Notes under the pieces: generated by a model
Databases searched by the model: none
What the model was told of the DNA's origin: nothing
What the model saw: the letters and a program-made list of their open reading frames with translations, nothing else
NCBI RefSeq assembly: GCF_008329435.1
Contig: NZ_NPKN01000002.1
Span: 434,001-498,000, forward strand
Length of the DNA stretch: 64,000 nucleotides
Source: Rhodanobacter sp. T12-5
Lineage (GTDB): Bacteria; Pseudomonadota; Gammaproteobacteria; Xanthomonadales; Rhodanobacteraceae
Direction: 5' to 3'
Made by a program: the position numbers and the translations under genes
Part shown: piece by piece, positions 10,401 through 16,700 of the stretch
Position numbering within the stretch: the first letter of the stretch is position 1
Layout: each line of letters starts with the position of its first letter

Positions 10401-11315
10401 CAGGCGCACCACGCCGCCGTCGTTGCTGATGCTGCTGGCGTCGATCAAACCGGAATTGTTGACGAGGTTGGTGAACAGATCCTTCGCCGCGGATGCCTGC
10501 AACACCACGGTGCCGCCATCTGCCTCCAACGTGCCCTTGTTGGTGACTGCCGCCTCCTTGGCGTCCAGGCGTTGCTTGAGCTCCCCGGTGATCTGGATAT
10601 TGATCAGGCCGTTGCCGTCGAAGTCGAGCGTGGCGTGATCGGCGCCGTCGAGATTGATCTTGCCGTAGTTGGCAAGGATCAGTCCGTCATTGACGACGTT
10701 GCCACCGACCAGGCTGACCGAACCACCGCTCGCTGCCTGGATCAGGCCGTGGTTGACCACGCCGGCAGCGGGGGCGATCGCGTTGAGGTTGTAGTGCCCG
10801 GCGAGGAAGTCGTTCGGCGTCAGATCCAGCGTGCTGGCCATCAGGCCGCCGACATTCATTTGCGCCGTGGCGCCGAAGATGATGCCGTGCGTGTTGATCA
10901 GGAAGATCTGACCGTTCGAATTGATCCGGCCGAAGATCTGGCTGGGGTTCTGGTCGAGGATCCGGTTCAAGGCAACCGCAGATCGCGACGGCTGATTGAA
11001 CAGCACCGATTCGTTGGCGCCGACGTTGAACGTCTGCCAGTTCAGCGCAAGCCGGTTCGATGCCTGGTTGATGATCGTGCTGTTGCCGTTGTGCGTGATC
11101 GTGCCTGAGCCGCCGACCACGACGCCGCCGGCAGGACCGCCGGCCAGTGCATCGCTGCTGAACACGATCGACCCGACGACCAGGCCGACGCAGAGGCTGA
11201 TCGGCCAGGTCTTGCGCAAAGGCAAGAAAGCCACCGGTGCGGGGGTCGCATGCAGGCGCGCGGGCGTGCGCGGGTTGCGGCGATTGGTACGGGTGCTCTT
11301 GCTCATGGTCATCAT
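1494..11315 (-). CDS. Filamentous haemagglutinin-like exoprotein (TpsA)
   Basis: A 3,273-residue two-partner secretion cargo. Residues 1-58 form a long, basic signal sequence with a hydrophobic core and A-L-A end. The TPS (haemagglutination activity) domain follows, about 60-330, with an NSNG version of the NPNG motif at 132-135 and an I-I-F-G/G-G-L-M-A-S-T signature. The rest is Gly/Thr/Asn/Ala-rich beta-helix repeat sequence, including near-identical DNA repeats (see repeat entries). The C-terminus has two cysteines (3240 and 3250), the only ones I could see in the mature chain. It lies three bases after tpsB. MMTM gives three possible starts (11315, 11312, 11306), none with a clear ribosome site, so coupling to tpsB is likely. 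Probable surface adhesin. Confidence 0.93.
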   Translation of the reverse strand: MMTMSKSTRTNRRNPRTPARLHATPAPVAFLPLRKTWPISLCVGLVVGSIVFSSDALAGGPAGGVVVGGSGTITHNGNSTIINQASNRLALNWQTFNVGANESVLFNQPSRSAVALNRILDQNPSQIFGRINSNGQIFLINTHGIIFGATAQMNVGGLMASTLDLTPNDFLAGHYNLNAIAPAAGVVNHGLIQAASGGSVSLVGGNVVNDGLILANYGKINLDGADHATLDFDGNGLINIQITGELKQRLDAKEAAVTNKGTLEADGGTVVLQASAAKDLFTNLVNNSGLIDASSISNDGGVVRLVASGGNAESSGTIDVSGKHGGRIQALSDRDVRITGGTLDASGSQGGGAIRVGGGIRGGESLAIADRAYVADGVTINADATVGGNGGSIAVFSQNNSVVAGSLFARGGIQGGNGGFVETSSHGALTITDTPQVGARNTGGFGGDWLIDPNNIDIVAGGGNTNINATDPFLSTNDGASLGVDLITQALTGGANVTVTTGSGGTNAEAGDITLNAGLDYDGKGSNALTFDAAHDIVINSSIFDSTPGGDVLNLSLIAGNNINLANNISLGAGSATLTATAGSITQTAGKLSAGTLNATAATGINLNTAATLLNVVNTGATGDIAITEADGATVQALQQTDVTNTAGTVSLTSASGNIGIDDGSVLSQGGLVTLTATAGAITDADGGTATSITNAGGQAMLDAATGIGAVGVGNEIDTQLGTLAFANSGTGDVSVTNTGALTVSGTSGSGNVGITSTTGNLAVGTSGIVTAGGAVTLKAAEADAGITIGTGNTLRTTNGVATGANVSLIADNADVTGTIDAGTAGTVTILQSTAGRKISLGSETSGQLGLTGTEFDQITANTIVIGDANSGDLGIFAAIAPAHAANLSLNTGGAISQAAGATITVGTLTGSSVGATALGEANQIGKLGSFTAASFSLTNAAPLTLAGDVTTSGTQTYNAALALGSDATLTTTNSAVTFAGTVDNADPTARNLTVNTGSGAVTFGGAVGSDATNGALGALTVNSTGLTSFGNVAATSVVTNAGGSTLLGGNVTTSGTQTYNDAVILGSDAILTTTNSAVTFAGTVDNADPTARNLTVNTGSGAVTFGGAVGSDATNGALGALTVNSTGLTSFGNVAATSVVTNAGGSTLLGGNVTTSGTQTYNDAVTLGSDATLTTTNSAVNFAGTVDNVDPTARNLTVNTGSGAVTFGGAVGSNATNGVLAGLTIQSGSLSAKSLNIGSGGLSVTTTTGDITQGGKFVVTGLSSFNSGNHAISLTDAGNDFQGDVSAVGAGVSLVDANDLQVAALTDNANGNVSLIAGGVLSVPTAGIAAGNGDLTLESNGGALSTSGALSGTNVSLTGRDGVTLGGDLSALGTLKLTSTNAGIAQTGGSITTGGASTVNAGTGDITLAELNGFGDAVSLTGHNVSLTNNVATKLGTSTVTGSLGVASNGALTQTGALTVTGAATFTQNSAAAGITQDIDLGTQDNSFQGGVTFAGTINNLALKNINATPGTLTLPTNVAGNFTLNYTNAALTLPVVGVGGALDVTASGGIAINGDVTTGGSQTYHDAVTLGSDATLTTTNSAVNFVGTVDNADPTARNLTVNTGSGAVTFGGAVGSNATNGALAGLTIQSGSLSAKTLNIGSGGLSVTTTTGDITQSGKFVVTGLSSFNSGNHAISLTDAGNDFQGDVSAVGAGVSLVDVNDLQVAALTDNANGNVSLIAGGVLSVPTAGIAAGNGDLTLESNGGALSTSGALSGNNVSLTGRDGVTLGGDLSALGTLKLTSTNAGIAQTGGNITAGGASTVNAGTGAITLTQVNDFTGAVTLTGGTTQITDANALTLGALGTGALTAISTGTLNLGSGTVAGHLDATSNGGAIIQSGALNVTGGNTSAIDAGSGTITLTQANDFTGAVTLTGGTTQITDANALTLGALGTGALTAISAGTLNLGSGTVAGHLDATSNGGAVIQSGALNVTGGNTSAIDAGSGTITLTQANDFTGAVTLTGGTTQITDANALTLGALGTGALTAISAGTLNLGSGTVAGHLDATSNGGAVIQSGALNVTGGNTSAIDAGSGTITLTQANDFTGAVTLTGGTTQITDANALTLGALGTGALTAISTGTLNLGSGTVDGALIASSNGGAIGQTNAMTVTGSSAINAGNGVLALTQANNDFQGAVTVTGAGVSLVDVNDLSVTALTDNANGNVSLVSGGALTLPTSAVAAGTGNLTLASNGGALSTSNALSGTNVSLTGRDGVALGGNVSALGTLELVSTNAAITQLAGNIAVAGLSTVTAGSGAITLGAAGNDFGGAVNLAGGATQITDQNALTLGTLTTGALTAISTGALNLGSGNVSGNLVATSNNGAINQAGALRVTGTSAINAGTDAVTLTQANNDFQGSVSATGTGVSITDANDLAIAGLNDGANGTVSLIAGGVLTLPAGSINTGSANLTLTSNGGSLATAGALSGANISLTGHGGVALNNNVTAAGTLGLFSGAAISQGAGIITAGSLIGSSVGNTTLGQANKIGTLGHFSAANFSLNNAWTLSVNGPLTTTGDTGNISLKTTSGDLIVHADLAGGAVALTSAGNLALTKNLKGTTVALSSGGNLDQSGGIITAGVLSGGAVGSATLNQANRIAALGAFSTANGLSLISSQALTVNGPVSGGASTALTTTAGGLVINGAVSGTTTTLKSAAAITEGAGGSITASTLSGQSAGATALNGNNHIGTLGKFSAASFGLTNAQTLTVSGPLSGGSGAALTTTAGNLVINAAISGTTTTLKSAGAISEGVGGSIAANRLDGQSVGATSLDGTNHIGTLGRFSAASFGLTNAQGLTVSGPVNGGASTSLTTTAGDLMINGQLSGATTTLKSAGAISEGAGGSITANLLTGHAVGNTTLDGNNHIDTLGSFSADFSLTNAQTLTVAGPLDGGPVVALTTTAGDLLINGAINGATTTLKSAGAIREGAGGGITASTLSGQSAGATALTGDNHIGTLGSFSAASLDLTSAQALTVGGPISGGASTTLTTTAGDLTINGAVSGTSTALNSAGAIIEGVGGSITAGTLSGHAVGGPTELGSATHRINNMVDILGNFSSPAGFSMTNDKSLTLASVGGSAFTVDAGTSAFYLSVTHGDLFQLGTAPVYNSTGVWSSTGRMGTGSAPIYVVGTGPQTIAMVGLAPAYFYAIDSTGSLLPLGGGLAINVPTASGAGSAQNGNHGDSYIDPGVITANYRSYGIVPSGVRLPEDQQSGCDPDQPDQLDCEDADSVGMVNMRGMTGAWMSARP
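2150..3410 (-). repeat. Five-copy 264-bp repeat array in TpsA C-terminal half
   Basis: A marker in each unit recurs at 2261, 2525, 2786, 3050 and 3314, spacings of 264, 261, 264 and 264 bases (87-88 codons). Units share the same protein pattern (T-T-L-K-S-A-G-A-I, then G-G-S-I-T-A, then N-H-I-G-T-L-G) but are diverged. Array edges are approximate. These are structural repeats of the predicted beta-helix. Confidence 0.85.
4930..5880 (-). repeat. Near-identical 264-bp tandem repeats in TpsA
   Basis: The same marker occurs at 4951, 5215, 5479 and 5743, exactly 264 bases (88 codons) apart. Three full units and a partial one are almost identical at DNA level, with differences of single bases such as c/t or g/a. 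Low divergence points to recent duplication or gene conversion. Boundaries are approximate. Confidence 0.9.
5881..6618 (-). repeat. Long direct repeat in TpsA, copy 1 (partner 7093-7830)
   Basis: About 740 bases are repeated nearly base for base at an offset of 1,212 bases: for example, the stretch at 5941 recurs at 7153 and that at 6541 recurs at 7753. The two copies encode the same 245-residue block with only scattered substitutions. The offset is a multiple of three, so the frame is kept. Confidence 0.9.
7093..7830 (-). repeat. Long direct repeat in TpsA, copy 2 (partner 5881-6618)
   Basis: Second copy of the roughly 740-base block at 5881-6618, offset by 1,212 bases. It runs straight into the 306-bp tandem pair at 7831, showing that duplications of different unit length have been layered in this gene. 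Confidence 0.9.
7831..8442 (-). repeat. 306-bp tandem pair in TpsA
   Basis: A marker recurs at 7831, 8137 and 8443, exactly 306 bases (102 codons) apart; the two units between are nearly identical in DNA. Each encodes a T-S-G-T-Q-T-Y-N-D-A-V block followed by N-T-G-S-G-A-V-T-F-G-G. Part of the unit is also shared with the long direct repeats upstream. Confidence 0.9.
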
Positions 11316-11318
11316 CCG

Positions 11319-13103
11319 TCAATACGTGAAGCTGAACCCGCAGTAGATGTGGAAGCCCTTGCCATCAGATGCATCTTGCGAGCTCAGCGGCACTGAACCG
11401 TCGAGGTGAAGCGCGAACTGGTTGAACCGCGGCAGGCGGAAGATCAGTCCCGCACCCGCACCGCTGAGCGTGGCCGTATCCGGCGTGATGAGCTTGTTGG
11501 CGCCGGCCGAATACCCCTTGGCATAATCGACGAACACTTCGAATTCCAGCAGCTCGCGCCACGGCCTGCCGTAGAACGGCGAGACCACATCGCCGAAACC
11601 GGGCGCGTCGACGTGGTATTCGAGCGACGCGTAGTAACCCTTGTCGCGCAAGGCATCGGCAATCGGATAGGCGCGGGTGCTGTCCGGCCCGCCGAGCGCG
11701 AACTGCTCCAGCGGAATCAGCGCGTCGCGGGTGTACTGGCCGACGAACTTGAAATTGAGCCGCTGCGATTTGCTGAGGAATTGCAGTCGCGTATACGAAA
11801 GCTTGGTGACGAGGAAATTGCTCGCGTGCTGCGGGCTGACCATGTCCGGTTCGGCGGAGCTGTCGTTGATCGACTTGCGCACACCGACCTGGACGAGGTC
11901 GACGCCCTGAAAACGGCGATCGGTGTGGACCACACCGTAGGTCATTTCGGCAACGCTGAATTTTTCGTCCGACAGATTCACGCCGAGGCTGTCCAGTTGG
12001 GACTCCTCCTCGATGACATGCAGCGTGCCGGTTGCCTTGAGATCGTCCTTGTTGACGAATTTCCAGTCCATGCCCGCGTAGTAGAGCGAACTGGGTCCCT
12101 TGACGTTGAGCGACGAAAAGGTCCCGGTGTTGACCTGCAGCTCGCTGCGTGAGGCGCCGACGACGGCAGCCAGCCCCGGCGTGATGCCGAGCGGTGCGCG
12201 ATAGGTCAATGCGCCATAGACGTTGTTGCTCGGATCCAGTGCGTAGTCCACGCTCACGTTGAACGTATCGCCGATGCGCAGCGGGTTGTCCCATTCGATT
12301 CCGGCCTGGGCCCGGTATTTGCCGGTCAGATCGGTACCGTAGTTGTTGGCGCCCAGCATGATCTTGTACGGTCGTTTGGCTTCATGGGCGACCATTACCA
12401 GATCGGTATCGCCGGTATGTTCGCCGGGCTGGAACGTCGAGGACACCGTCACTCCCGGCAGATCGCGCGCGTACAGCAACGCCGTGTCCACGTCGCTTTT
12501 CAGCAGCGGCTTGCCTCTGAGTTTTTCCGCCGGTGCGGAAATGACGCCCGGTCGGTAACGATGCGTGCCCTTGACGAGGATCTTGCCGATCTTGCCCTCG
12601 AGCACCTGGATCTGGACGATCTGGTCGGCGCCCACGGTCTGCGCCGGCAGGAACGCATTGGAGACGATGAAGCCGGCCGTCCGGTAACGCTCGACGATCT
12701 TGTCAGCCACACCCTGCATCTGGGCGAAGGTCAATCGCACCGGCGCCGTTGTCTTGCTTGCCAATTGGCGATACTGCGCGTCGGCAAGCGCCTGGATGCT
12801 CGCCGGGGTCACTCCGAGATCGGCGTGATCGGCCACGCCGGAAACGCGAAAACCCTGCACTGCGATCGTCTGTGTGGCCGCGGCGTCGCGGTCTCTCACC
12901 GGGGGAACTACGCTGGCAGGCGCCTGGGGCGGTGATGCGGCATCCGGCGTTGCGGTCGCCGACCTCGGCACTGCAGCAGACTCTGCCGGGGTGTCCGGTT
13001 TGCCGGACGCCTGACCCGGCAAGGCGATGCCGGTGTCTCGCGCGCAGGCAATTCCGCCCGTCAACGCCAATGCCAACGCTGCCGCGAAGCAAACAATTCG
13101 CAC
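11319..13103 (-). CDS. Two-partner secretion outer-membrane transporter (TpsB/FhaC/ShlB)
   Basis: A 594-residue Omp85-superfamily pore that moves TpsA across the outer membrane. A signal peptide of about 21 residues is followed by a Pro/Ala-rich linker to about residue 70. Two POTRA modules span about 75-225; the sequence L-E-G-K-I-G-K-I-L-V-K-G is typical of POTRA in this family. A 16-strand barrel begins near residue 230, with the loop-6 motif present as T-R-A-Y-P in place of V-R-G-Y, and the chain ends in aromatic-rich FSFTY. The length fits the family (about 550-600). First gene of a tpsB-tpsA-accessory unit; its stop lies three bases before the tpsA start. Confidence 0.93.
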   Translation of the reverse strand: MRIVCFAAALALALTGGIACARDTGIALPGQASGKPDTPAESAAVPRSATATPDAASPPQAPASVVPPVRDRDAAATQTIAVQGFRVSGVADHADLGVTPASIQALADAQYRQLASKTTAPVRLTFAQMQGVADKIVERYRTAGFIVSNAFLPAQTVGADQIVQIQVLEGKIGKILVKGTHRYRPGVISAPAEKLRGKPLLKSDVDTALLYARDLPGVTVSSTFQPGEHTGDTDLVMVAHEAKRPYKIMLGANNYGTDLTGKYRAQAGIEWDNPLRIGDTFNVSVDYALDPSNNVYGALTYRAPLGITPGLAAVVGASRSELQVNTGTFSSLNVKGPSSLYYAGMDWKFVNKDDLKATGTLHVIEEESQLDSLGVNLSDEKFSVAEMTYGVVHTDRRFQGVDLVQVGVRKSINDSSAEPDMVSPQHASNFLVTKLSYTRLQFLSKSQRLNFKFVGQYTRDALIPLEQFALGGPDSTRAYPIADALRDKGYYASLEYHVDAPGFGDVVSPFYGRPWRELLEFEVFVDYAKGYSAGANKLITPDTATLSGAGAGLIFRLPRFNQFALHLDGSVPLSSQDASDGKGFHIYCGFSFTY

Positions 13104-13430
13104 GATACATCCCCCTGGCCCGCTTCATCTTCCATAGACCGCACGCCCGGGATATCCAGGCTCACGCAGTCTCCAACGTCCCATCCCTAAGGCAAGGCAG
13201 TTGCTGCCCGTGCCGATACAAGTCACTTCTCGCAGAATACACCCTCGAACGTTCCGGGGAATAGGCATGGAAGGCTGCGCGATATGCGTTCCGGCGCCGT
13301 TTCATGTCATACCGGTCCATGTTCACTCGTGCCGATGAAAAGCACGCAAGGCATCACCCTTCAGCTCGGCAAAGCGTCACCTTGCCGAAGAAACGCATCG
13401 CCATCGCAAGATGCGACAGCGTGGATCACG
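13104..13430. other. Non-coding stretch upstream of the tpsB operon
   Basis: These 327 bases lie between the start of tpsB and the stop of the small membrane protein gene; both genes are on the minus strand. I see no convincing reading frame, tRNA or strong hairpin. It most likely carries the promoter for the two-partner secretion operon and the end of the upstream type VI unit. I could not pick out convincing -35/-10 boxes. Confidence 0.5.
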
Positions 13431-13790
13431 TCATGTGTCGCGCAGCAGCCAGAAAACCAGCAGAAGCAGGAGCACGGCGCCGCTCACGATGGCCAGCAGC
13501 GGCTTCCAGGCGATCCCCGGTCGCATCGTCAACAGCGTGGTCATTGCCCGTCCGGATTCCGCCGAGGTGTCGCCGACCGACGCCGAATGCGCATGGCGCG
13601 GGCGAGGCGATGTCGTTGTGCCGCCGGGCACCAGTGTCTTGCGTGCGGTGACCACGCCGCTGCCGTCTTGCAGCGACTGGAGCACGCGACGGCGCCGTGA
13701 GCGATAGTCGGCGCGCGTGATCCGGCCAAGCCGATGCGCCTCATCCAAGGCATGCAGATCGCGATTGATTGCCCGTTCCCGCTCGGTCAT
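13431..13790 (-). CDS. Small single-span membrane protein at the end of the kinase operon
   Basis: A 119-residue protein of unrecognised family. It starts at the ATG (13790) that overlaps the TGA of the kinase gene as ATGA, so the two are coupled. Residues 10-45 form a basic amphipathic segment (L-D-E-A-H-R-L-G-R-I-T-R-A-D-Y-R) reminiscent of short SHOCT-like oligomerisation helices. A Ser/Thr/Pro-rich linker follows, and residues about 95-116 form one strongly hydrophobic span with a short charged tail. The topology suggests a tail-anchored inner-membrane protein with a cytoplasmic N-terminus. Coupling to the kinase suggests a role in type VI control, but nothing in the sequence proves it. 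Confidence 0.75.
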   Translation of the reverse strand: MTERERAINRDLHALDEAHRLGRITRADYRSRRRRVLQSLQDGSGVVTARKTLVPGGTTTSPRPRHAHSASVGDTSAESGRAMTTLLTMRPGIAWKPLLAIVSGAVLLLLLVFWLLRDT

Positions 13791-16700
13791 TTCAGCTCCC
13801 TGAGTATCCGGAAACCAACGTCTTTCTGAGGCGAGCCATTGTCGGCACGATGAGTATCCACATTGCAGTCCGACCAGTAACTGGTGAAGCTGCCGCCGCG
13901 CGCCATCACGTTTCCGCCGCTGACCACCCATTCCCAGACATTGCCGGTCGTGTTGACCAGGCCCCATGGATTCCTGGAGCGCCCGCGCGCCGATACCACT
14001 GCACCGCCGTTATCGTCGCCGCCGGCCGAAGGCAATACGCAATTGCTGTCCTCGGCCTGCTTCCAGTTGCCGCCAGCCTTGGCGGCATTCAGCCATTCCG
14101 CATCGGTCGGCAGACGATAGGTGAAGCCGCCACTGAGGTCGCTGAGCCATCTTGCGTAGGCCCTGGCCTGGTCGAGGCTGATGCGGGTGACCGGGGCGTT
14201 GCCCAGATCCTGATCATCGACGGTCGTGGCGGCGCACTTTCCGGTGGCGCGACAGAAGCGGTTGAACTCGGTGATGGAGATTTCCGCACGGGACATCGCA
14301 TAGGCCTTGCCGCCACCGACGCCCGGCACCACCACCAGCAGCGGCCCACGCGCTCCGTCGATGTTGTCGAAGCAGAACTTGCCCTTGCCGACCAGACCGG
14401 GCTTGCTGCAGGAATCCGCACCACCGGACCCGGTGGCCGTAGCTGCGTTGGGCGTCGTGGCGGGCCGGGTTGTCGTCGCGCCCCGCTTGCCGTTGATCGC
14501 GGATTGCCCCGCAGCAGCTGGCTGGATGACCTCTCCCGGGGTGGGAACGGCCTGCGTCGACGTGGCCCGCGGGCTTGCCGTCGCGCTGACGGCGGACTGC
14601 AGTCGATCGAGCTGTGCGGCAAGCGATTTGGCCGACAACTGGCCACGCATCTTCATGTCCGATTCGAGCTCGCTCAGCGCCGACGGATCGGCCCTGCGAA
14701 CATCGTCGTACTGTTTCTTCAGCCGGACAAAATCCGAGCTTGCCAGTGGCTGGCTGCCCGCTGCCATGATCGCGGCAACCAGTTCATAGCGCGCCTTCTC
14801 CCCCTGCAGGCGGGAGTTGCTGCCGAGTGTCTTGATGCCTTGCGCAAGAACATCCGCAGCTTTCTGGTAGTGGCTCTTGTGGAACGTTTCGCTGGCCAGG
14901 CCCAGGTACGCATCGGCCAGCAGTTTCGGACCCTCGGTCTCGAGGAACGGGTTGTCCGGCTGGAGTGTGCGGATCCGTGCCAGCGACTGGCTTGCCTTGG
15001 CCACGTCGTCAGCCGCGGCTGCGCTTTTCAGCGATTCGATGCGCGATTTCACCTCGGCATCGGCGCTTTCCTGTGCGGCTTTTGCCTGCAGGTCTTTCTC
15101 GATGGCATCGAGCTTGGCACTTTGCGCGAGCAACTGCGCCGATTTCGGTGCGTATTTGAGCCCGAACTTCACGGCCAGCGTGGCCTGCGGCAGGTGTTGC
15201 GGATCGGCAAGGCGAGCGGCCTCGCTGGCGATCGCGGCACCCAATGCATCGACCGATCGAACCGTTTGCGGTGACGTATCGGTGCGCAACGTATCCATCG
15301 CCGTCGCGACCGAACGCTGCCAGTCGGCCGTCAGTCGCGGATCGGCACTCAGTTGGGCAAGCGCGGTTCGCGCATCGGCCAGTTTCTGCGCCTGCTGTTG
15401 CAGCGCCTTTTTCTGCATCGCGCTTCGCGCAGCGTTTTCTTCGGCCAGGACTTTCGCGAAATCAGGATCGACCGGATCGAGCTGCTGGCCTGCCAAGCTG
15501 ACACGCCCGGCGGCATCGAGATCGCCAGCGGCGATCCGATCACGCGCGAGCTTGATCAGGCTGGCGTCCACATTGCGCTTCAATTCAACGTAGGCCGGCG
15601 CGTCCGCACCGATCTGGGTACGCGCGTTGTTCAATGCGCTCTTCACGTCCTGCAGCCAGACCACGGTGCCGAGCGGCTTGGCCAGCAGGTCGGTGACGCG
15701 GCTCTTTGCCAGGTCGTTGCGCTGCGCCTCGGTGGCTGCCTTCTGCGCCAACTGATTCTGTTGCTCCAGCAAGGCCTGGCGTGTTGCGCCAAGCGCCGCG
15801 TCGCCGGGAAACAGGTCAATGCCGAAACCGGCGATGCTGATCGCGTCGGCGAGGTCACCACCGGCCTGGCTGGCTGCAGCCTGCGCGGCCAGCACCTGCT
15901 TCAGGCGCACCCGCTGCGCTTCGATGCGCGGGTCGTCCGCAAGCAGCTTGACCGCATCGCGGTAGGCCGTTGCCGCCTGACTGCGCCAGCCATCGGTGCT
16001 GGCCGGCTGGTCAAGCAGTCCACTCAATGTCAGCAGGCTCTGTTCGCGCTGCTTTTGCAGTTGTTCCGCCTGTTGCTGCGCCAGTTGCTGTGCAGCCATC
16101 GCCTTGCTCAAGTCATCGACCTGCGCACTGCGTTGCTTCAATCGCGCGGAATCGGGGAACAAACTGGTGGCCAGCTTGAGTCGCCGAGCGGCCTCGTCGA
16201 TGCGACCGGCGTCGACCGACTGGCCGATGGCGCTGTCGTACTTGAGTTCGAGCTCGGTGTTCTTCAGCAGTGCGCTGTCCGGATCGACCGCGCGGATGCG
16301 GGTCAGGGTGGCGACCACATTGTCCGGCTGGTTCTCGAAGATCGCGCCGGCGTCGATTTGCGCCGTCAGCTGGGTATCGAGCGTGTTGAGCAGTTCGTTT
16401 CTCTGCTTTTCCACGGCATCGCGCTTGAGGTCCAGTGCCGGCGAATACAGTTTCAGATCGTCGCGCAGCTTCAACACGCGCTGCGTTCCGGCGTAGTTGT
16501 AGCGCCCCTCGCCCGGATTCCAGTAGCTGTCGATGCGACTGATCAGGAAGTTCTGGATGAGGTCGCTCTGGTCGACGATGATCCGCTTGCGCTCATCGTC
16601 GCTGAGCGTGTCGAGCGCCTGCACGGCCTGCATTTCGCTGGGGTAATGATCCGCACGTGTCGGCGCGAATCGGGCGATCACCTCGGCCACGTGGTGACTG

